NCBI RefSeq assembly: GCF_017829975.1
Contig: NZ_JAEEGA010000005.1
Location: 1 to 64,000, forward strand
Reading direction: 5' to 3'
DNA length: 64,000 bases
DNA from: Vagococcus allomyrinae
GTDB taxonomy: Bacteria > Bacillota > Bacilli > Lactobacillales > Vagococcaceae
Notes under the pieces: generated by a model
The model's database searches: none
Told to the model about the DNA's origin: nothing
Seen by the model: only the letters and a program-made list of their open reading frames with translations
Translations under genes and position numbers: made by a program
Part shown: positions 34,193 through 43,078 of the stretch, piece after piece
How positions within the stretch are numbered: position 1 is the stretch's first letter
How the letters are laid out: every line of letters begins with the position of its first letter

Positions 34193-34783
34193 CTAATTGA
34201 TTAATTGTCGCTGGGAAGAACGACTAGCTAACAGCTTAGTCGACAGTTTGCAAAAGGCGCCAGGCACGACTAAGACAAAGATCACCAGATTAGTATAAGC
34301 CAGTAACAGTCCCCCGATTAAAAGAAACCACAGACTGAGGCTAACGGGAAATCGTCTAAGCATGAGGTCTAAAGCTTTGGCATAAAGCAAGGGCTGTTGC
34401 TCAGCTGTCGCACTTAAGTAAGCCAACCAAATGAGATAAACCACCACCAATTGAACCAGCAATCCCAAAACAATTAACAGCAAGTTCCCAGCAAGGTTAA
34501 AGCGCACGCGGTACCAGTACAAAAAAACGACCCCCGCTAATAAAAAACTCACACTGAGCGACACCACACGCTGGTATTTCAACTGCAAGCTGACCTTAAA
34601 GCGGTCCCTAAATCTCAAGGTTTGACTGTCTCTTGTGCTATTGGCATAACCACAATAGAGCCCGTCAAGCCACCCGTAGACGATCCCTGACTTCAACAGC
34701 CTTAACCAAATCATCAAAGAAACTTGGACTAAGTCATAAAAGTGATTGACCAATTGAATTAGTTTTGATGTTCGTTGTGCCAT
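34193..34783 (-). CDS. DUF624/YesL-family membrane protein
   Basis: A 196-residue membrane protein with four to five hydrophobic helices. Size, the IVYGWLDGLY-type start and position after two CUT1 permease genes match the YesL (DUF624) family, which often accompanies oligosaccharide importers but has no defined function. AAGGAGGGGG precedes the ATG. Confidence 0.75.
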   Translation of the reverse strand: MAQRTSKLIQLVNHFYDLVQVSLMIWLRLLKSGIVYGWLDGLYCGYANSTRDSQTLRFRDRFKVSLQLKYQRVVSLSVSFLLAGVVFLYWYRVRFNLAGNLLLIVLGLLVQLVVVYLIWLAYLSATAEQQPLLYAKALDLMLRRFPVSLSLWFLLIGGLLLAYTNLVIFVLVVPGAFCKLSTKLLASRSSQRQLIN

Positions 34784-34796
34784 TTAGACCCCCTCC

Positions 34797-35654
34797 TTAC
34801 TTAACTGATCCAGCGACACCGTTATAAATATACTTTTGTAAACTGACAAAAACGATTAGAATTGGCACAATCACGATAATCACACCTGCTAAAATAACTG
34901 GCCAATTAGTCCCATAAGGCCCTTTAAAGGCGAACAGGGCGGTGGAAATCACTTTCAAACTACGGTCTGGCATATAGAGAAAAGGGTTATAGAAATCATT
35001 GTAGACACCCACACCACTGATGATTAACATGGTCACAATCGGGGCTTTTAAATTAGGCAAGATAATCCGCCAAAATATGCCGAAGTAAGAGGCCCCATCC
35101 AAGTACGCCGATTCATCCAAAGAAATTGGAATTTCATCTAAATACTGTAAAAAGATGTAGATCGAAATAACATCTGTTCCCAGGTTAAGCAGAATCACTG
35201 ACCACATTGTATTAAACAAACCTAAGCTGTTAATAATTTGGAAAGTGGCAACTTGACTCGTAATCCCAGGAATCAACATGGCCACCATAAACAGGGCCAT
35301 GATAATTTTCTTCAATTTAAAGTTAAAGCGATTCATCGCATAGGCAAACATTGAACCTAAGGTTAGTTTGCCAACCATGCTAGCGACGAAGATAATCAAG
35401 GTATTTTTGAAGCCTAGCAACATTTGGCCGTTGACAAAAGCGGTCTTGTAATTACTTAGATCGATGGCTTTAGGCAGCTCCAAGACACCGCTGCTTAAAA
35501 ACTCCGTGTTCGATTTAAAGGAGCCGATAAAAACCACTAAAATTGGAATGATTGAGGCCAAGGCCCCGATAATCAACACCAGATATTTCAAAATTGCCGA
35601 CGGCTTAAGGTTAAAAGCTTTGCTTTTTTTAGGTTTGACTTGGGATAGTTCCAT
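34797..35654 (-). CDS. Carbohydrate ABC transporter permease (second subunit)
   Basis: A 285-residue CUT1 permease with six helices and EAA loop (ISLDESAYLDGASYFGIFWR). Its ATG overlaps the stop region of the preceding permease gene. It forms the membrane channel with the protein of 35654-36538. Confidence 0.92.
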   Translation of the reverse strand: MELSQVKPKKSKAFNLKPSAILKYLVLIIGALASIIPILVVFIGSFKSNTEFLSSGVLELPKAIDLSNYKTAFVNGQMLLGFKNTLIIFVASMVGKLTLGSMFAYAMNRFNFKLKKIIMALFMVAMLIPGITSQVATFQIINSLGLFNTMWSVILLNLGTDVISIYIFLQYLDEIPISLDESAYLDGASYFGIFWRIILPNLKAPIVTMLIISGVGVYNDFYNPFLYMPDRSLKVISTALFAFKGPYGTNWPVILAGVIIVIVPILIVFVSLQKYIYNGVAGSVK

Positions 35655-36538
35655 TAGTTTGTTCCTTTCTCGCGTGTTGTCAAGCGTTGAATTCCCGTCA
35701 CAATTAGCACAATACTCAAGAGGATCAGGGCCATTGCTGAGGCAAGACCTACTTTGTTATACTTAAAGGCCGTATTTATCGTCTGAATAACGAAGGTTGT
35801 CGTCCCATTAGAACCGCCAGTCATAATATAAGGAATATCAAAGACACTGAGAGAGCCGCTGACACCTAAGACGATGTTTAGGAAAATAATGTTTTTGATG
35901 CTCGGCAAGATGATGTAACGAAATTCATCCCAACGATTGGCCCCATCCATTTCAGCCGCTTCATAAACTTCCGGGTTAACTGATTGAATGGCTCCTAAAA
36001 AGATTAGGAAATTAAAGCCGGTATAGCGCCAAACAGAGGTGAAGGCCAAGGATATATTGTTAATCGCCCGATCTCCTAGCCAAAGACGAATCTGACTGTC
36101 TAGCCCGATTGCGCTCAGTAAGGTGTCCAAGGTCCCGCCGCCTTTGTAAAAATAAAGGAAAATAAAGCCAATGGCCACGCCATTTAGTAAGTAAGGGAAA
36201 AATAAGATCCCTTTCCAAAAATTGGCAAACTTCACTTTAAAAGATAAAATCGTGGCAAACAGCAAGGCGATGCCTAGCTGAAAGAAGGTGGCAATAAAAT
36301 AATATAAACTGGTTTTAAAGACGGCAAAATAAGTGGGATTGGTTAACACGGTCTTATAGTTATCCAAGCCAACAAAATCAGAATTAGGGCTAAAACCATT
36401 CCAGTTGGTGACACTGTATTGAACCATTTTGACTAAAGGGTAGTAGGAAAAAGCAATTAACAACAACACCGGAATCGCCGTAAAACTGACGATTAACAAG
36501 CGTTTTTCAGCTTTTTGACTTAATTTAAACTTACTCAT
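35654..36538 (-). CDS. Carbohydrate ABC transporter permease (first subunit)
   Basis: About 294 residues, CUT1 permease, six helices (LLIVSFTAIPVLLLIAFSYYP at the start) and EAA loop (PEVYEAAEMDGANRWDEFRY). The ATG at 36538 (MSKFKLSQ) follows GGAAGAGAAG and gives the usual length; an upstream ATG at 36571 is less likely. Confidence 0.92.
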   Translation of the reverse strand: MSKFKLSQKAEKRLLIVSFTAIPVLLLIAFSYYPLVKMVQYSVTNWNGFSPNSDFVGLDNYKTVLTNPTYFAVFKTSLYYFIATFFQLGIALLFATILSFKVKFANFWKGILFFPYLLNGVAIGFIFLYFYKGGGTLDTLLSAIGLDSQIRLWLGDRAINNISLAFTSVWRYTGFNFLIFLGAIQSVNPEVYEAAEMDGANRWDEFRYIILPSIKNIIFLNIVLGVSGSLSVFDIPYIMTGGSNGTTTFVIQTINTAFKYNKVGLASAMALILLSIVLIVTGIQRLTTREKGTN

Positions 36539-36704
36539 CTTCTCTTCCTTTCCAATCGTGATGCCCATCATTTAGTCGGCAAGTCACATCCTCTAAAAAG
36601 CTAAGTGATGACAGGTACTTCCATCGTCAGGCACTCCTTGAAAATCAGAAGGACCTGTCAAATTAGGCAAGATAAGGCTGGAACTTGTCCAGCCTTACTG
36701 ACAT

Positions 36705-38018
36705 TTATTCGCCGGAAACTGTCTTAATACTATCGGCCCAACGCTTGTTGAAATCTTTCATAATATCGGCAAAACTTTCTTTCGTATTGCCAATAGCTGC
36801 ATCAATCAACCGTTGTTTTTCATTGTCCGTGGTGCCAATACCTAGCTCAGATTGATCGTTAATATCACTGAAAAGTGATTCTTTGCCTGCTGGGGCTGGA
36901 TTTTCTTCAATCAATTCCACACCCGCATCCTTGCTTGCTTGGAGAGCTGCTGGATAATCAGCACCTATTACCGTTGGCAAACCACCATTATCGACTGCAT
37001 AATCAGAATCGTTGACTAACCAATCAAGCAATTTACGAGCTGCTTCTTTGTGCTTGCTGTTAACGTTAATCGCTAAGTTGTAGTCTCCGCCAACTCCCAT
37101 ATACTGTTTACCATCCGGAGCCGTCATCGGGAAGGCTTGGAAGGTGATGTTAGCTGCGTTATCAGGGTCGACTTCTTGAATCTGTGGCACTGCCCAGCTT
37201 CCTAACACCATGACACCGATTTTATTATTGGCCATGTCCACTTTGGATTGTTCCCAATCAGTGGTCGTTGGATCTACTTCAATTAACTTTTGCTCACTGA
37301 CGTCAAAGAGTAATTGATAGATATCGGTCATGACCTTACCATCTTCGAAGGGGGCCGTGTCACTAGTCATTTTATTAGTAAAATCAACATCGCCTGAAAC
37401 ACCTGCTCGCGTGAAATCCCAGTTTGACAAGGTCCAACCGGCCGCATAATTCGTGTATAGCGGGGTAACTTCTGGGTCATTCTTTTTGATGGTCTCCAAA
37501 GCTTTAACAAAGTCTTCAGCGGTTTTAGGAAATTCCTTAATCCCAGCATCTTCAAATACTTTCATATTGACGACCATTCCCGTCGCATTCATCTGAGTCG
37601 GAATCCCATACGAAACGTCTTCAAAAGAACGATCATTCAAGCCTAAGTATGTCTCAGCTAGCTCTGCCTTTTTACCTAGCGGTTCGAAGAAGTGCGGGAA
37701 ATCCTGTGGCTTAATGTCACCTGGCAACATCAATAAATCACCATATTCGTCGCTGTTCATCCGTGTTTTCATTTGACCAGCATAATCGGTAATCGTCTGA
37801 ATCTCCACTTTAATATCGGGATATTTTTCGTTAAAAGCTGCCATGTACTCATCCCATTTGCCATTGCCTTCCCAATCTGTCTTATGATTGATAAAGGTAA
37901 TGGTTTCTGTTTCTGTTTCGCCTTTTTCTGAAGCCTTTTCTTTACTGCCACAAGCTGTCAAGACTCCTAAAGTAATCGCTGTCAAACTTAATAATCCTAA
38001 AATAGTTTTTTTCTTCAT
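36705..38018 (-). CDS. ABC transporter solute-binding lipoprotein of the mannan locus
   Basis: A 437-residue binding lipoprotein with lipobox LTAC (Cys at about 23) after KKKTILGLLSLTAITLGV. The mature part carries TITFINHKTDWEGNGKWDEY and GVGGDYNLAINVNSKHKEAA, typical of oligosaccharide-binding proteins. It is first in the minus-strand operon, behind a promoter with a palindromic operator and a cre site. The operon has two permease genes but no ATPase gene. Ligand inferred: manno-oligosaccharides. Confidence 0.92.
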   Translation of the reverse strand: MKKKTILGLLSLTAITLGVLTACGSKEKASEKGETETETITFINHKTDWEGNGKWDEYMAAFNEKYPDIKVEIQTITDYAGQMKTRMNSDEYGDLLMLPGDIKPQDFPHFFEPLGKKAELAETYLGLNDRSFEDVSYGIPTQMNATGMVVNMKVFEDAGIKEFPKTAEDFVKALETIKKNDPEVTPLYTNYAAGWTLSNWDFTRAGVSGDVDFTNKMTSDTAPFEDGKVMTDIYQLLFDVSEQKLIEVDPTTTDWEQSKVDMANNKIGVMVLGSWAVPQIQEVDPDNAANITFQAFPMTAPDGKQYMGVGGDYNLAINVNSKHKEAARKLLDWLVNDSDYAVDNGGLPTVIGADYPAALQASKDAGVELIEENPAPAGKESLFSDINDQSELGIGTTDNEKQRLIDAAIGNTKESFADIMKDFNKRWADSIKTVSGE

Positions 38019-38044
38019 GAATAATTCCTCCTAAAAAGTTTTTT

Positions 38045-38058
38045 CGGAAACGATTTCA
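38045..38058 (-). promoter_or_regulatory. Predicted cre site upstream of the binding-protein gene
   Basis: TGAAATCGTTTCCG on the minus strand matches the cre consensus at 12 of 14 positions. It lies between the promoter and the start codon, where CcpA would block elongation in the presence of glucose. Confidence 0.65.
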
Positions 38059-38078
38059 ACAACATGATATCACTTTTA

Positions 38079-38104
38079 TAAAGATAAGTATATACTTATC
38101 TTTA
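38079..38104. promoter_or_regulatory. Perfect 26-bp palindromic operator
   Basis: A perfect palindrome with core GATAAGTATATACTTATC overlaps the minus-strand -10 box TATACT (38095-38090; -35 TTCAAC 17 bp upstream). The core matches the GTATATAC-type sites of UTRA/HutC GntR regulators, and the palindrome extends into the stop codon of the GH113-like gene. A second copy is at 39308-39325. Confidence 0.75.
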
Positions 38105-39031
38105 ATTTTGTTGAAAATTATTTTTAACAACCCTTTCAGCCGGTTTGCCATACAAGGCGTAATCATCGTTTTGACAGGCTTCTTCAAGGTCATAGAGCTG
38201 CGCTTTCCAATCCCACAAACCAAACCCTTCCACCCAAGGACGTCGTTCACAGGCTTGAAACATTGACTGATACCAATTAGCCTGAGCTTCAAGACTTAAG
38301 CCATCATTGAGTTCCCAATTGTTTGGCAAATACTCACTGTTAAGTCGGCTGGGGCAACCTACTTCGCAAAAGAAAAAAGGTTTGTCGAATGCCTTAACCA
38401 CTTGCTCAATGCGATCTAATTCTCCTTCCCAACGATCCATTGGGTAATAGCCAGAAGAAGAAATAACATCCACGGCATCCCACCAATCAATAAAGTTCTC
38501 CTGATACTTATCACAGTTGTAACTGATCAAGCCTTGATAGTTAGAGCGAACGGTTTCAATCAACTGACGCCATTCCTTTTCTCTGCGATCGGTATTAACC
38601 AATTCACAGCCAATGATTAACATCTGGCAAGCCGTTTCTTGAGCTAGTTGGGCATAGTGATTAATATACTCCCCATAGGAAGCAAACCACTCTGACCATT
38701 TAGGCTCTGGTGGCACATCGTGCTCAAAAAAATTGATGTGAGCGCGCCATGTGCCGTCGCTAACATTGACCATCGGCTTTAAAATCACCTTCAACCCTAG
38801 GTCATGAGCATGAGCAATCATCCCCTTGACTTCCTGATCGCTTAAAACCGTCTCATCCTGCCAGTTAATCATTGTAGATTGAGCGGTATCCTGTTCCGCC
38901 ACAATCGCCAAAATCACATGATCTGCCTGACATCGTTCTTTAAGTAGCCTAAGAGATTCGCGACTGCTACCAGTTTGCCAGTCTCCCCGCTGGCTCATAA
39001 ATCCAAAAGTTACACCATTAATAAATTCCAT
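38102..39031 (-). CDS. GH113-like endo-beta-mannanase, cytoplasmic
   Basis: A 309-residue TIM-barrel glycosidase without signal peptide. It begins NGVTFGFMSQRGDW and carries the two catalytic-type glutamates in LIIGCELVNTDRREKEW (acid/base) and FFFCEVGCPSR (nucleophile), with SSGYYPMDRW between, as in GH113 beta-mannanases. Lack of secretion means it acts on imported oligosaccharides. AAGGAGG precedes the ATG. It is upstream of the ABC operon but separated from it by the palindromic operator. A related but unassigned glycosidase family is the alternative. Confidence 0.72.
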   Translation of the reverse strand: MEFINGVTFGFMSQRGDWQTGSSRESLRLLKERCQADHVILAIVAEQDTAQSTMINWQDETVLSDQEVKGMIAHAHDLGLKVILKPMVNVSDGTWRAHINFFEHDVPPEPKWSEWFASYGEYINHYAQLAQETACQMLIIGCELVNTDRREKEWRQLIETVRSNYQGLISYNCDKYQENFIDWWDAVDVISSSGYYPMDRWEGELDRIEQVVKAFDKPFFFCEVGCPSRLNSEYLPNNWELNDGLSLEAQANWYQSMFQACERRPWVEGFGLWDWKAQLYDLEEACQNDDYALYGKPAERVVKNNFQQN

Positions 39032-39036
39032 CTCGT

Positions 39037-39281
39037 CCTCCTTTTACTTATAGGTCCGGTGTCCACTATCACTACGCTAAGCTTCGATCTCATCAATCTC
39101 TAGAGACCTATCTCAAGAATTGAAGGGCTAAATGCTGCCGTCATTCTTAGGGCTTTAGCCCTTAGAGATGAGGGACAACGTAGTGAAGCATTAAGCATAG
39201 GGGCCCTCCTTTTACTTATGGGTCCGGTGTCCACTATCGCTAAATGCTAAAGCATTAAGCATAGGGGCCCTTCTTTTACTT
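39037..39281. repeat. Imperfect tandem/dispersed repeats carrying ribosome-binding-site sequence
   Basis: CTTTTACTTATRGGTCCGG is present at 39041-39059 and 39209-39227 within copies of 34 bp (39037-39070 and 39205-39238, one mismatch). A second unit, AGCATTAAGCATAGGGGCCC, occurs at 39187-39206 and 39251-39270. Read on the minus strand the units contain AGTAAAAGGAGG followed by ATGCTTAATGC, i.e. a ribosome-binding site and a short frame beginning MLNA. The first copy supplies the ribosome-binding site of the GH113-like gene. Confidence 0.6.
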
Positions 39282-39293
39282 CGTAAATATGTA

Positions 39294-39325
39294 TTGACTT
39301 TACATTTTATAAGTATATACTTATA
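39294..39325 (+). promoter_or_regulatory. Promoter and palindromic operator of the MATE-epimerase-esterase unit
   Basis: TTGACT (39294-39299), 16-bp spacer, TATACT (39316-39321). The -10 is embedded in an 18-bp perfect palindrome (39308-39325, core ATAAGTATATACTTAT), the same core as at 38079-38104. One regulator should therefore control both units. Confidence 0.75.
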
Positions 39326-39382
39326 TTGTTGGTTGCGATTTCATTATGACGTATTATCTTCAATTTGTAAAGGGGTGACCTG

Positions 39383-40699
39383 TTGAAAAAAGAATTTTAT
39401 CGCAAAATGTGGTACTTCACCTTCCCGATTACCTTGCAATTACTGATCACTTCTGGCTTGTCAATGATTGATTCTGTCATGGTTGGCAAACTGGGAGTTG
39501 ACGCCATTGCCGCTGTTGGGATTGCTAACAAGTACAGTCAATTTCTGATTGTCATTTTACAGGGGTTTGCCAGCGGAGCAACGATCTTTTGCGCTCAGTT
39601 CTGGGGACAAAAAAATCTTTACGGCATCAAAAAAATCATCTTTCTCGTCAGTCAATTGGTCACACTCTTCTCCGTCGCTTTTGCTTGTATCACACTTATT
39701 TGGACGGAAAAAATTGTCATGCTCTTCTCACAAGATGTAGGCGTTACTGAGCAGGCTATCCCTTTTTTGCAGTTGCTAGCCATCGGGTACCTTTTTACTG
39801 GGCTAGCCATGGTTTTTTCCGTCGCGCTCAAAACGATTGGGCAAGTTCGCTGGCCCACGGTTATTAGTCTGGCCACTCTTTTGTTGAACACAGGCTTAAA
39901 TTGGCTCCTGATTTATGGAAATGGTGGGTTCCCACAACTGGGAATTAAAGGAGCTGGTCTGGCTACTTTAATCGCTCGTCTAATGCAGGCGCTCTTATTA
40001 GGTGGCTTGCTGGTTAAACAAGGGATTTTACGGGCTGAACCTCAACCAGATAACGGCACGACCAAAAACTATTTTAGAATTACCTTGCCATCGATTATCA
40101 ATCATCTCACCTGGACTCTTGGTGACTTGGTTATTTTTTGGTTGTTTACCCGTATTGGTACCTTACCGACTGCGGCCATTGCTTTAATCGACCCTTTGGT
40201 TTTTGTCTTTATCTGCGTCTTTAGCGGGATCAGTGATGCTTCGTCGGTGATGATTGGCAATGAATTAGGTGCCAGAAATAAGACAACCGCTTTATTTAAT
40301 GCCAAACAATTTATTAAACTGACGATTGGCCTTTCTCTGGTAAGCTGTGTTTTGATTTATATCGGCTCGCCGCTTATTTTGCAATTGTACGCCGTAACGG
40401 TCGAACTTGAGACCCTCGTTCAGCAGATTCTATTAGTTTATGTCTTGATTTTGCCCTTTAAAAACGTCAATTATGTGAATAATGTGGGCATTCTCAGAGT
40501 AGGTGGCGACACTCAATATGTCATGTGGCTCGACACCTTGGTTATTTGGTTGTGGGCCATTCCCATCACCTACTTTAGTATTCGCTTAGCTCTGCCTTTT
40601 CCACTGATCTACTTATGCGCCTGTTCCCATGATATCTTGCGAGCGCTAATTGGGATTAAACGAACCCAAAGCAAGCGCTGGCTCAGAACGATTATTTAG
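39383..40699 (+). CDS. MATE-family transporter
   Basis: A 438-residue MATE protein with twelve helices, starting WYFTFPITLQLLITSGLSMID and carrying MVGKLGVDAIAAVGIANKYSQF. Start is a TTG preceded by AAAGGGGTGACC. Members export cations or drugs by sodium or proton antiport. Its place at the head of a sugar-processing unit is unusual; it may export a toxic or surplus product, or be a passenger. Confidence 0.9.
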   Translation: MKKEFYRKMWYFTFPITLQLLITSGLSMIDSVMVGKLGVDAIAAVGIANKYSQFLIVILQGFASGATIFCAQFWGQKNLYGIKKIIFLVSQLVTLFSVAFACITLIWTEKIVMLFSQDVGVTEQAIPFLQLLAIGYLFTGLAMVFSVALKTIGQVRWPTVISLATLLLNTGLNWLLIYGNGGFPQLGIKGAGLATLIARLMQALLLGGLLVKQGILRAEPQPDNGTTKNYFRITLPSIINHLTWTLGDLVIFWLFTRIGTLPTAAIALIDPLVFVFICVFSGISDASSVMIGNELGARNKTTALFNAKQFIKLTIGLSLVSCVLIYIGSPLILQLYAVTVELETLVQQILLVYVLILPFKNVNYVNNVGILRVGGDTQYVMWLDTLVIWLWAIPITYFSIRLALPFPLIYLCACSHDILRALIGIKRTQSKRWLRTII

Positions 40700-40709
40700 G
40701 AGGAATCAA

Positions 40710-41870
40710 ATGAACCGAGACTTATTAATCCAACAATTAAACACGACGATTTTACCCTTTTGGCTAAACCAGCTGGATCACCAAGCCGGTGGCTTTATTG
40801 GCAGAGTAGACGAACATTTAGTGCCTGATGAGACTTTCGCTAAAAGTGGCGTCATGCACAGCCGCTATCTTTGGGCCTTTTCGGCTAGTTATGAAAGCCT
40901 GAAAGCCCCCCTTTTAAAAGAGGCTGCTGACCACGCCTTTGACTTCATCTCGAAGGTGTTATGGGATAAACGCTACGGTGGTATTTATTGGTCTGTCACA
41001 GCTGACGGCCAGCCTACTAATCCTCTGAAACACCTTTACTCTCAAGCCTTTGCGATTTATGGCTTAAGCGAATACTATCGAACTTGTCAAGAACCGTTGG
41101 CCTTAAGCTTGGCTATTGAGTTATTTCACTTAGTAGAAGCCAAGGCTTTTGAGCCTGAATTAGGTGGCTATCATGAGGAATTCACTCAGGATTGGCAACC
41201 TGTAACCAGCAGTCAAGTGACGGCAGACATTAAAACGATCCGGTTTACCACTAACAGCCACCTCCACTTATTAGAAGCTTACAGCAACCTCTTTCAGGTC
41301 TGGCCAGATGATCAATTGAGCGCAAAAATAGATTTTTTACAGCAACTTTTTAGTGAAAAAATCTATCATCCAGCTGGCTATTTCCACCAATATTTTGATG
41401 CTAATTGGCAACCTCTAACTGCTGGCCTTTCCTTTGGTCATGATATTGAAAGTGCTTGGTTGTTAGACCGCAGTCTGGACGTGTTGGGAATTGACCGTCC
41501 CTCACTCAGGGCGATTACCCAACAGGTAGCAGACTACCAACTTAATCACGGGCTCGACAAAGGGGCGATGAACAATCAAACTGACTTTCAAACCCTTGAT
41601 CAGACAAAAGTCTGGTGGGTCCAAGCCGAAGCCATTATCGGCTTTTATAATGCTTATGAAAAAACTGGTGAATCAGCCTATCTCGCCGCTGTTCACAGCA
41701 TTTGGGACTATGTTCAAACATACTTCATAGACCCTCGTCCTCAAAGTGAATGGTTCGGCTACTTAGTTGACGAACAGCCCTTAAAGGCGAATATCAGTGA
41801 TGATTGGAAGGGGCCTTATCACACCGTTAGAATGTATTTGGAATTAATCAAACGAATGGAGGATCACTAA
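40710..41870 (+). CDS. AGE-family 2-epimerase, probable cellobiose/mannobiose 2-epimerase
   Basis: About 386 residues of the N-acylglucosamine/cellobiose 2-epimerase family (alpha6/alpha6 barrel). Segments GVMHSRYLWAFSASYE, KHLYSQAFAIYGLSEYY, TNSHLHLLEAYSNLF and SFGHDIESAWLLDRS carry the conserved His residues of the active site. AGGAGG precedes the ATG at 40710. In mannan pathways such enzymes convert mannobiose to mannosyl-glucose. N-acetylglucosamine epimerase is a possible but less fitting alternative. Confidence 0.85.
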   Translation: MNRDLLIQQLNTTILPFWLNQLDHQAGGFIGRVDEHLVPDETFAKSGVMHSRYLWAFSASYESLKAPLLKEAADHAFDFISKVLWDKRYGGIYWSVTADGQPTNPLKHLYSQAFAIYGLSEYYRTCQEPLALSLAIELFHLVEAKAFEPELGGYHEEFTQDWQPVTSSQVTADIKTIRFTTNSHLHLLEAYSNLFQVWPDDQLSAKIDFLQQLFSEKIYHPAGYFHQYFDANWQPLTAGLSFGHDIESAWLLDRSLDVLGIDRPSLRAITQQVADYQLNHGLDKGAMNNQTDFQTLDQTKVWWVQAEAIIGFYNAYEKTGESAYLAAVHSIWDYVQTYFIDPRPQSEWFGYLVDEQPLKANISDDWKGPYHTVRMYLELIKRMEDH

Positions 41871-42830
41871 ATGATACAATTAAAGGAATGGCAACATTAT
41901 CAGGGACTGGGACAAAAACCGGCTGATTTTGATACCTTTTGGGATAAAAACTTAGCACTCTTAGACTTGTCTCAAGAGGTTCAGATTGAGCCTGTCGCGA
42001 TTCCCTCACAAGTGGCTAACTTTTACGACTTAACCTTTATCGGCGTCGATCAGGCACGGATTCATTGCCAGTTAATTACGCCTAAACAGCTGACGGGCAA
42101 ACACAAAGGACTTCTGCAGTTTCATGGCTATCATGGGGATGCCGGGGATTTTCAAGATAAGATCGGTTGGGTCGCCGAAGGCTTTGTTGTGTTGGCAATG
42201 GATGCTCGAGGTCAAGGCGGATTGTCTGAAGACAGGACCCAAACAGCTGGCGGTGTTATGAAAGGTCTGATCATTAGAGGGGTCGAAGAAGGACCAGATA
42301 ATTTATACTTTAAGCGAGTCTTTTTGGATACAGCCCAAGCGGCCAACATTTTAATGGGGTTGGCTTATGTGGATGAGACGGAGATTTACGCTCAAGGTGC
42401 CTCTCAGGGAGGTGGCTTAACGATGGCTTGCGCAGGCTTAGTGCCTGAAATCAAAAAGGTCATTGTCTCTTACCCCTTTCTTTCAGATTATCGCCAAGCT
42501 TATCAATTAACTCCCCAGACCTCGGCTTTTGAAGAGCTGGCTTACTGGTTTCAATTTCGTGATCCTCTTCATAAACAAGAGGAGACTTTTTTCAATACAT
42601 TGGAGTACATTGATATTCAACACTTGGCCAGTCGGGTAAAAGCCGAGGTTTACTGGGTCATGGGGATGCAAGACAGCGTCGTTCCTCCTGAAACTCAGCT
42701 GGCCACGTACAATAAACTAACGTCGCCTAAAGAGCTCATTTGTTTGCCCGAATACGGCCATGAATACTTACCGAAGGTTAGCGACGAATTGCGTCACGTC
42801 TTTATGGACAGCGACAGCTTTCTTTCTTAG
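41871..42830 (+). CDS. Acetyl esterase, carbohydrate esterase family 7
   Basis: A 319-residue alpha/beta hydrolase with the three CE7 hallmarks: RGQ in MDARGQGG, GxSQGG in YAQGASQGGGLTMA (nucleophile Ser), and HE in EYGHEYLPK, plus the acidic residue in MGMQDSVVPPE. It is cytoplasmic and directly follows the epimerase gene (stop and start adjacent). It would remove acetyl groups from imported acetylated manno- or xylo-oligosaccharides. Confidence 0.9.
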   Translation: MIQLKEWQHYQGLGQKPADFDTFWDKNLALLDLSQEVQIEPVAIPSQVANFYDLTFIGVDQARIHCQLITPKQLTGKHKGLLQFHGYHGDAGDFQDKIGWVAEGFVVLAMDARGQGGLSEDRTQTAGGVMKGLIIRGVEEGPDNLYFKRVFLDTAQAANILMGLAYVDETEIYAQGASQGGGLTMACAGLVPEIKKVIVSYPFLSDYRQAYQLTPQTSAFEELAYWFQFRDPLHKQEETFFNTLEYIDIQHLASRVKAEVYWVMGMQDSVVPPETQLATYNKLTSPKELICLPEYGHEYLPKVSDELRHVFMDSDSFLS

Positions 42831-42861
42831 TTGTTACAACACACCTTTCTGATAATCATTC

Positions 42862-42890
42862 AAACAGACAAGCATGCTTGTCTGTTTTTT
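42862..42890 (+). terminator. Terminator after the esterase gene
   Basis: A fully palindromic AAACAGACAAGC-AT-GCTTGTCTGTTT stem followed by TTT. Confidence 0.85.
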
Positions 42891-43078
42891 GGCGAAATCA
42901 ATTAACACAAAGCTCGTCGTTGTGTCTACAACTCAGTCTCTTAAACCACCTACCTCAGATTAAAATTTAATGGCGTTTCAATGAACAACTGCCCATAAAA
43001 CTAATTGACTTTGCGATTCCAAAACGATATCATAGACGGAACATGACAAATTATTACCCTATCTTAAGGAGGAAGACA

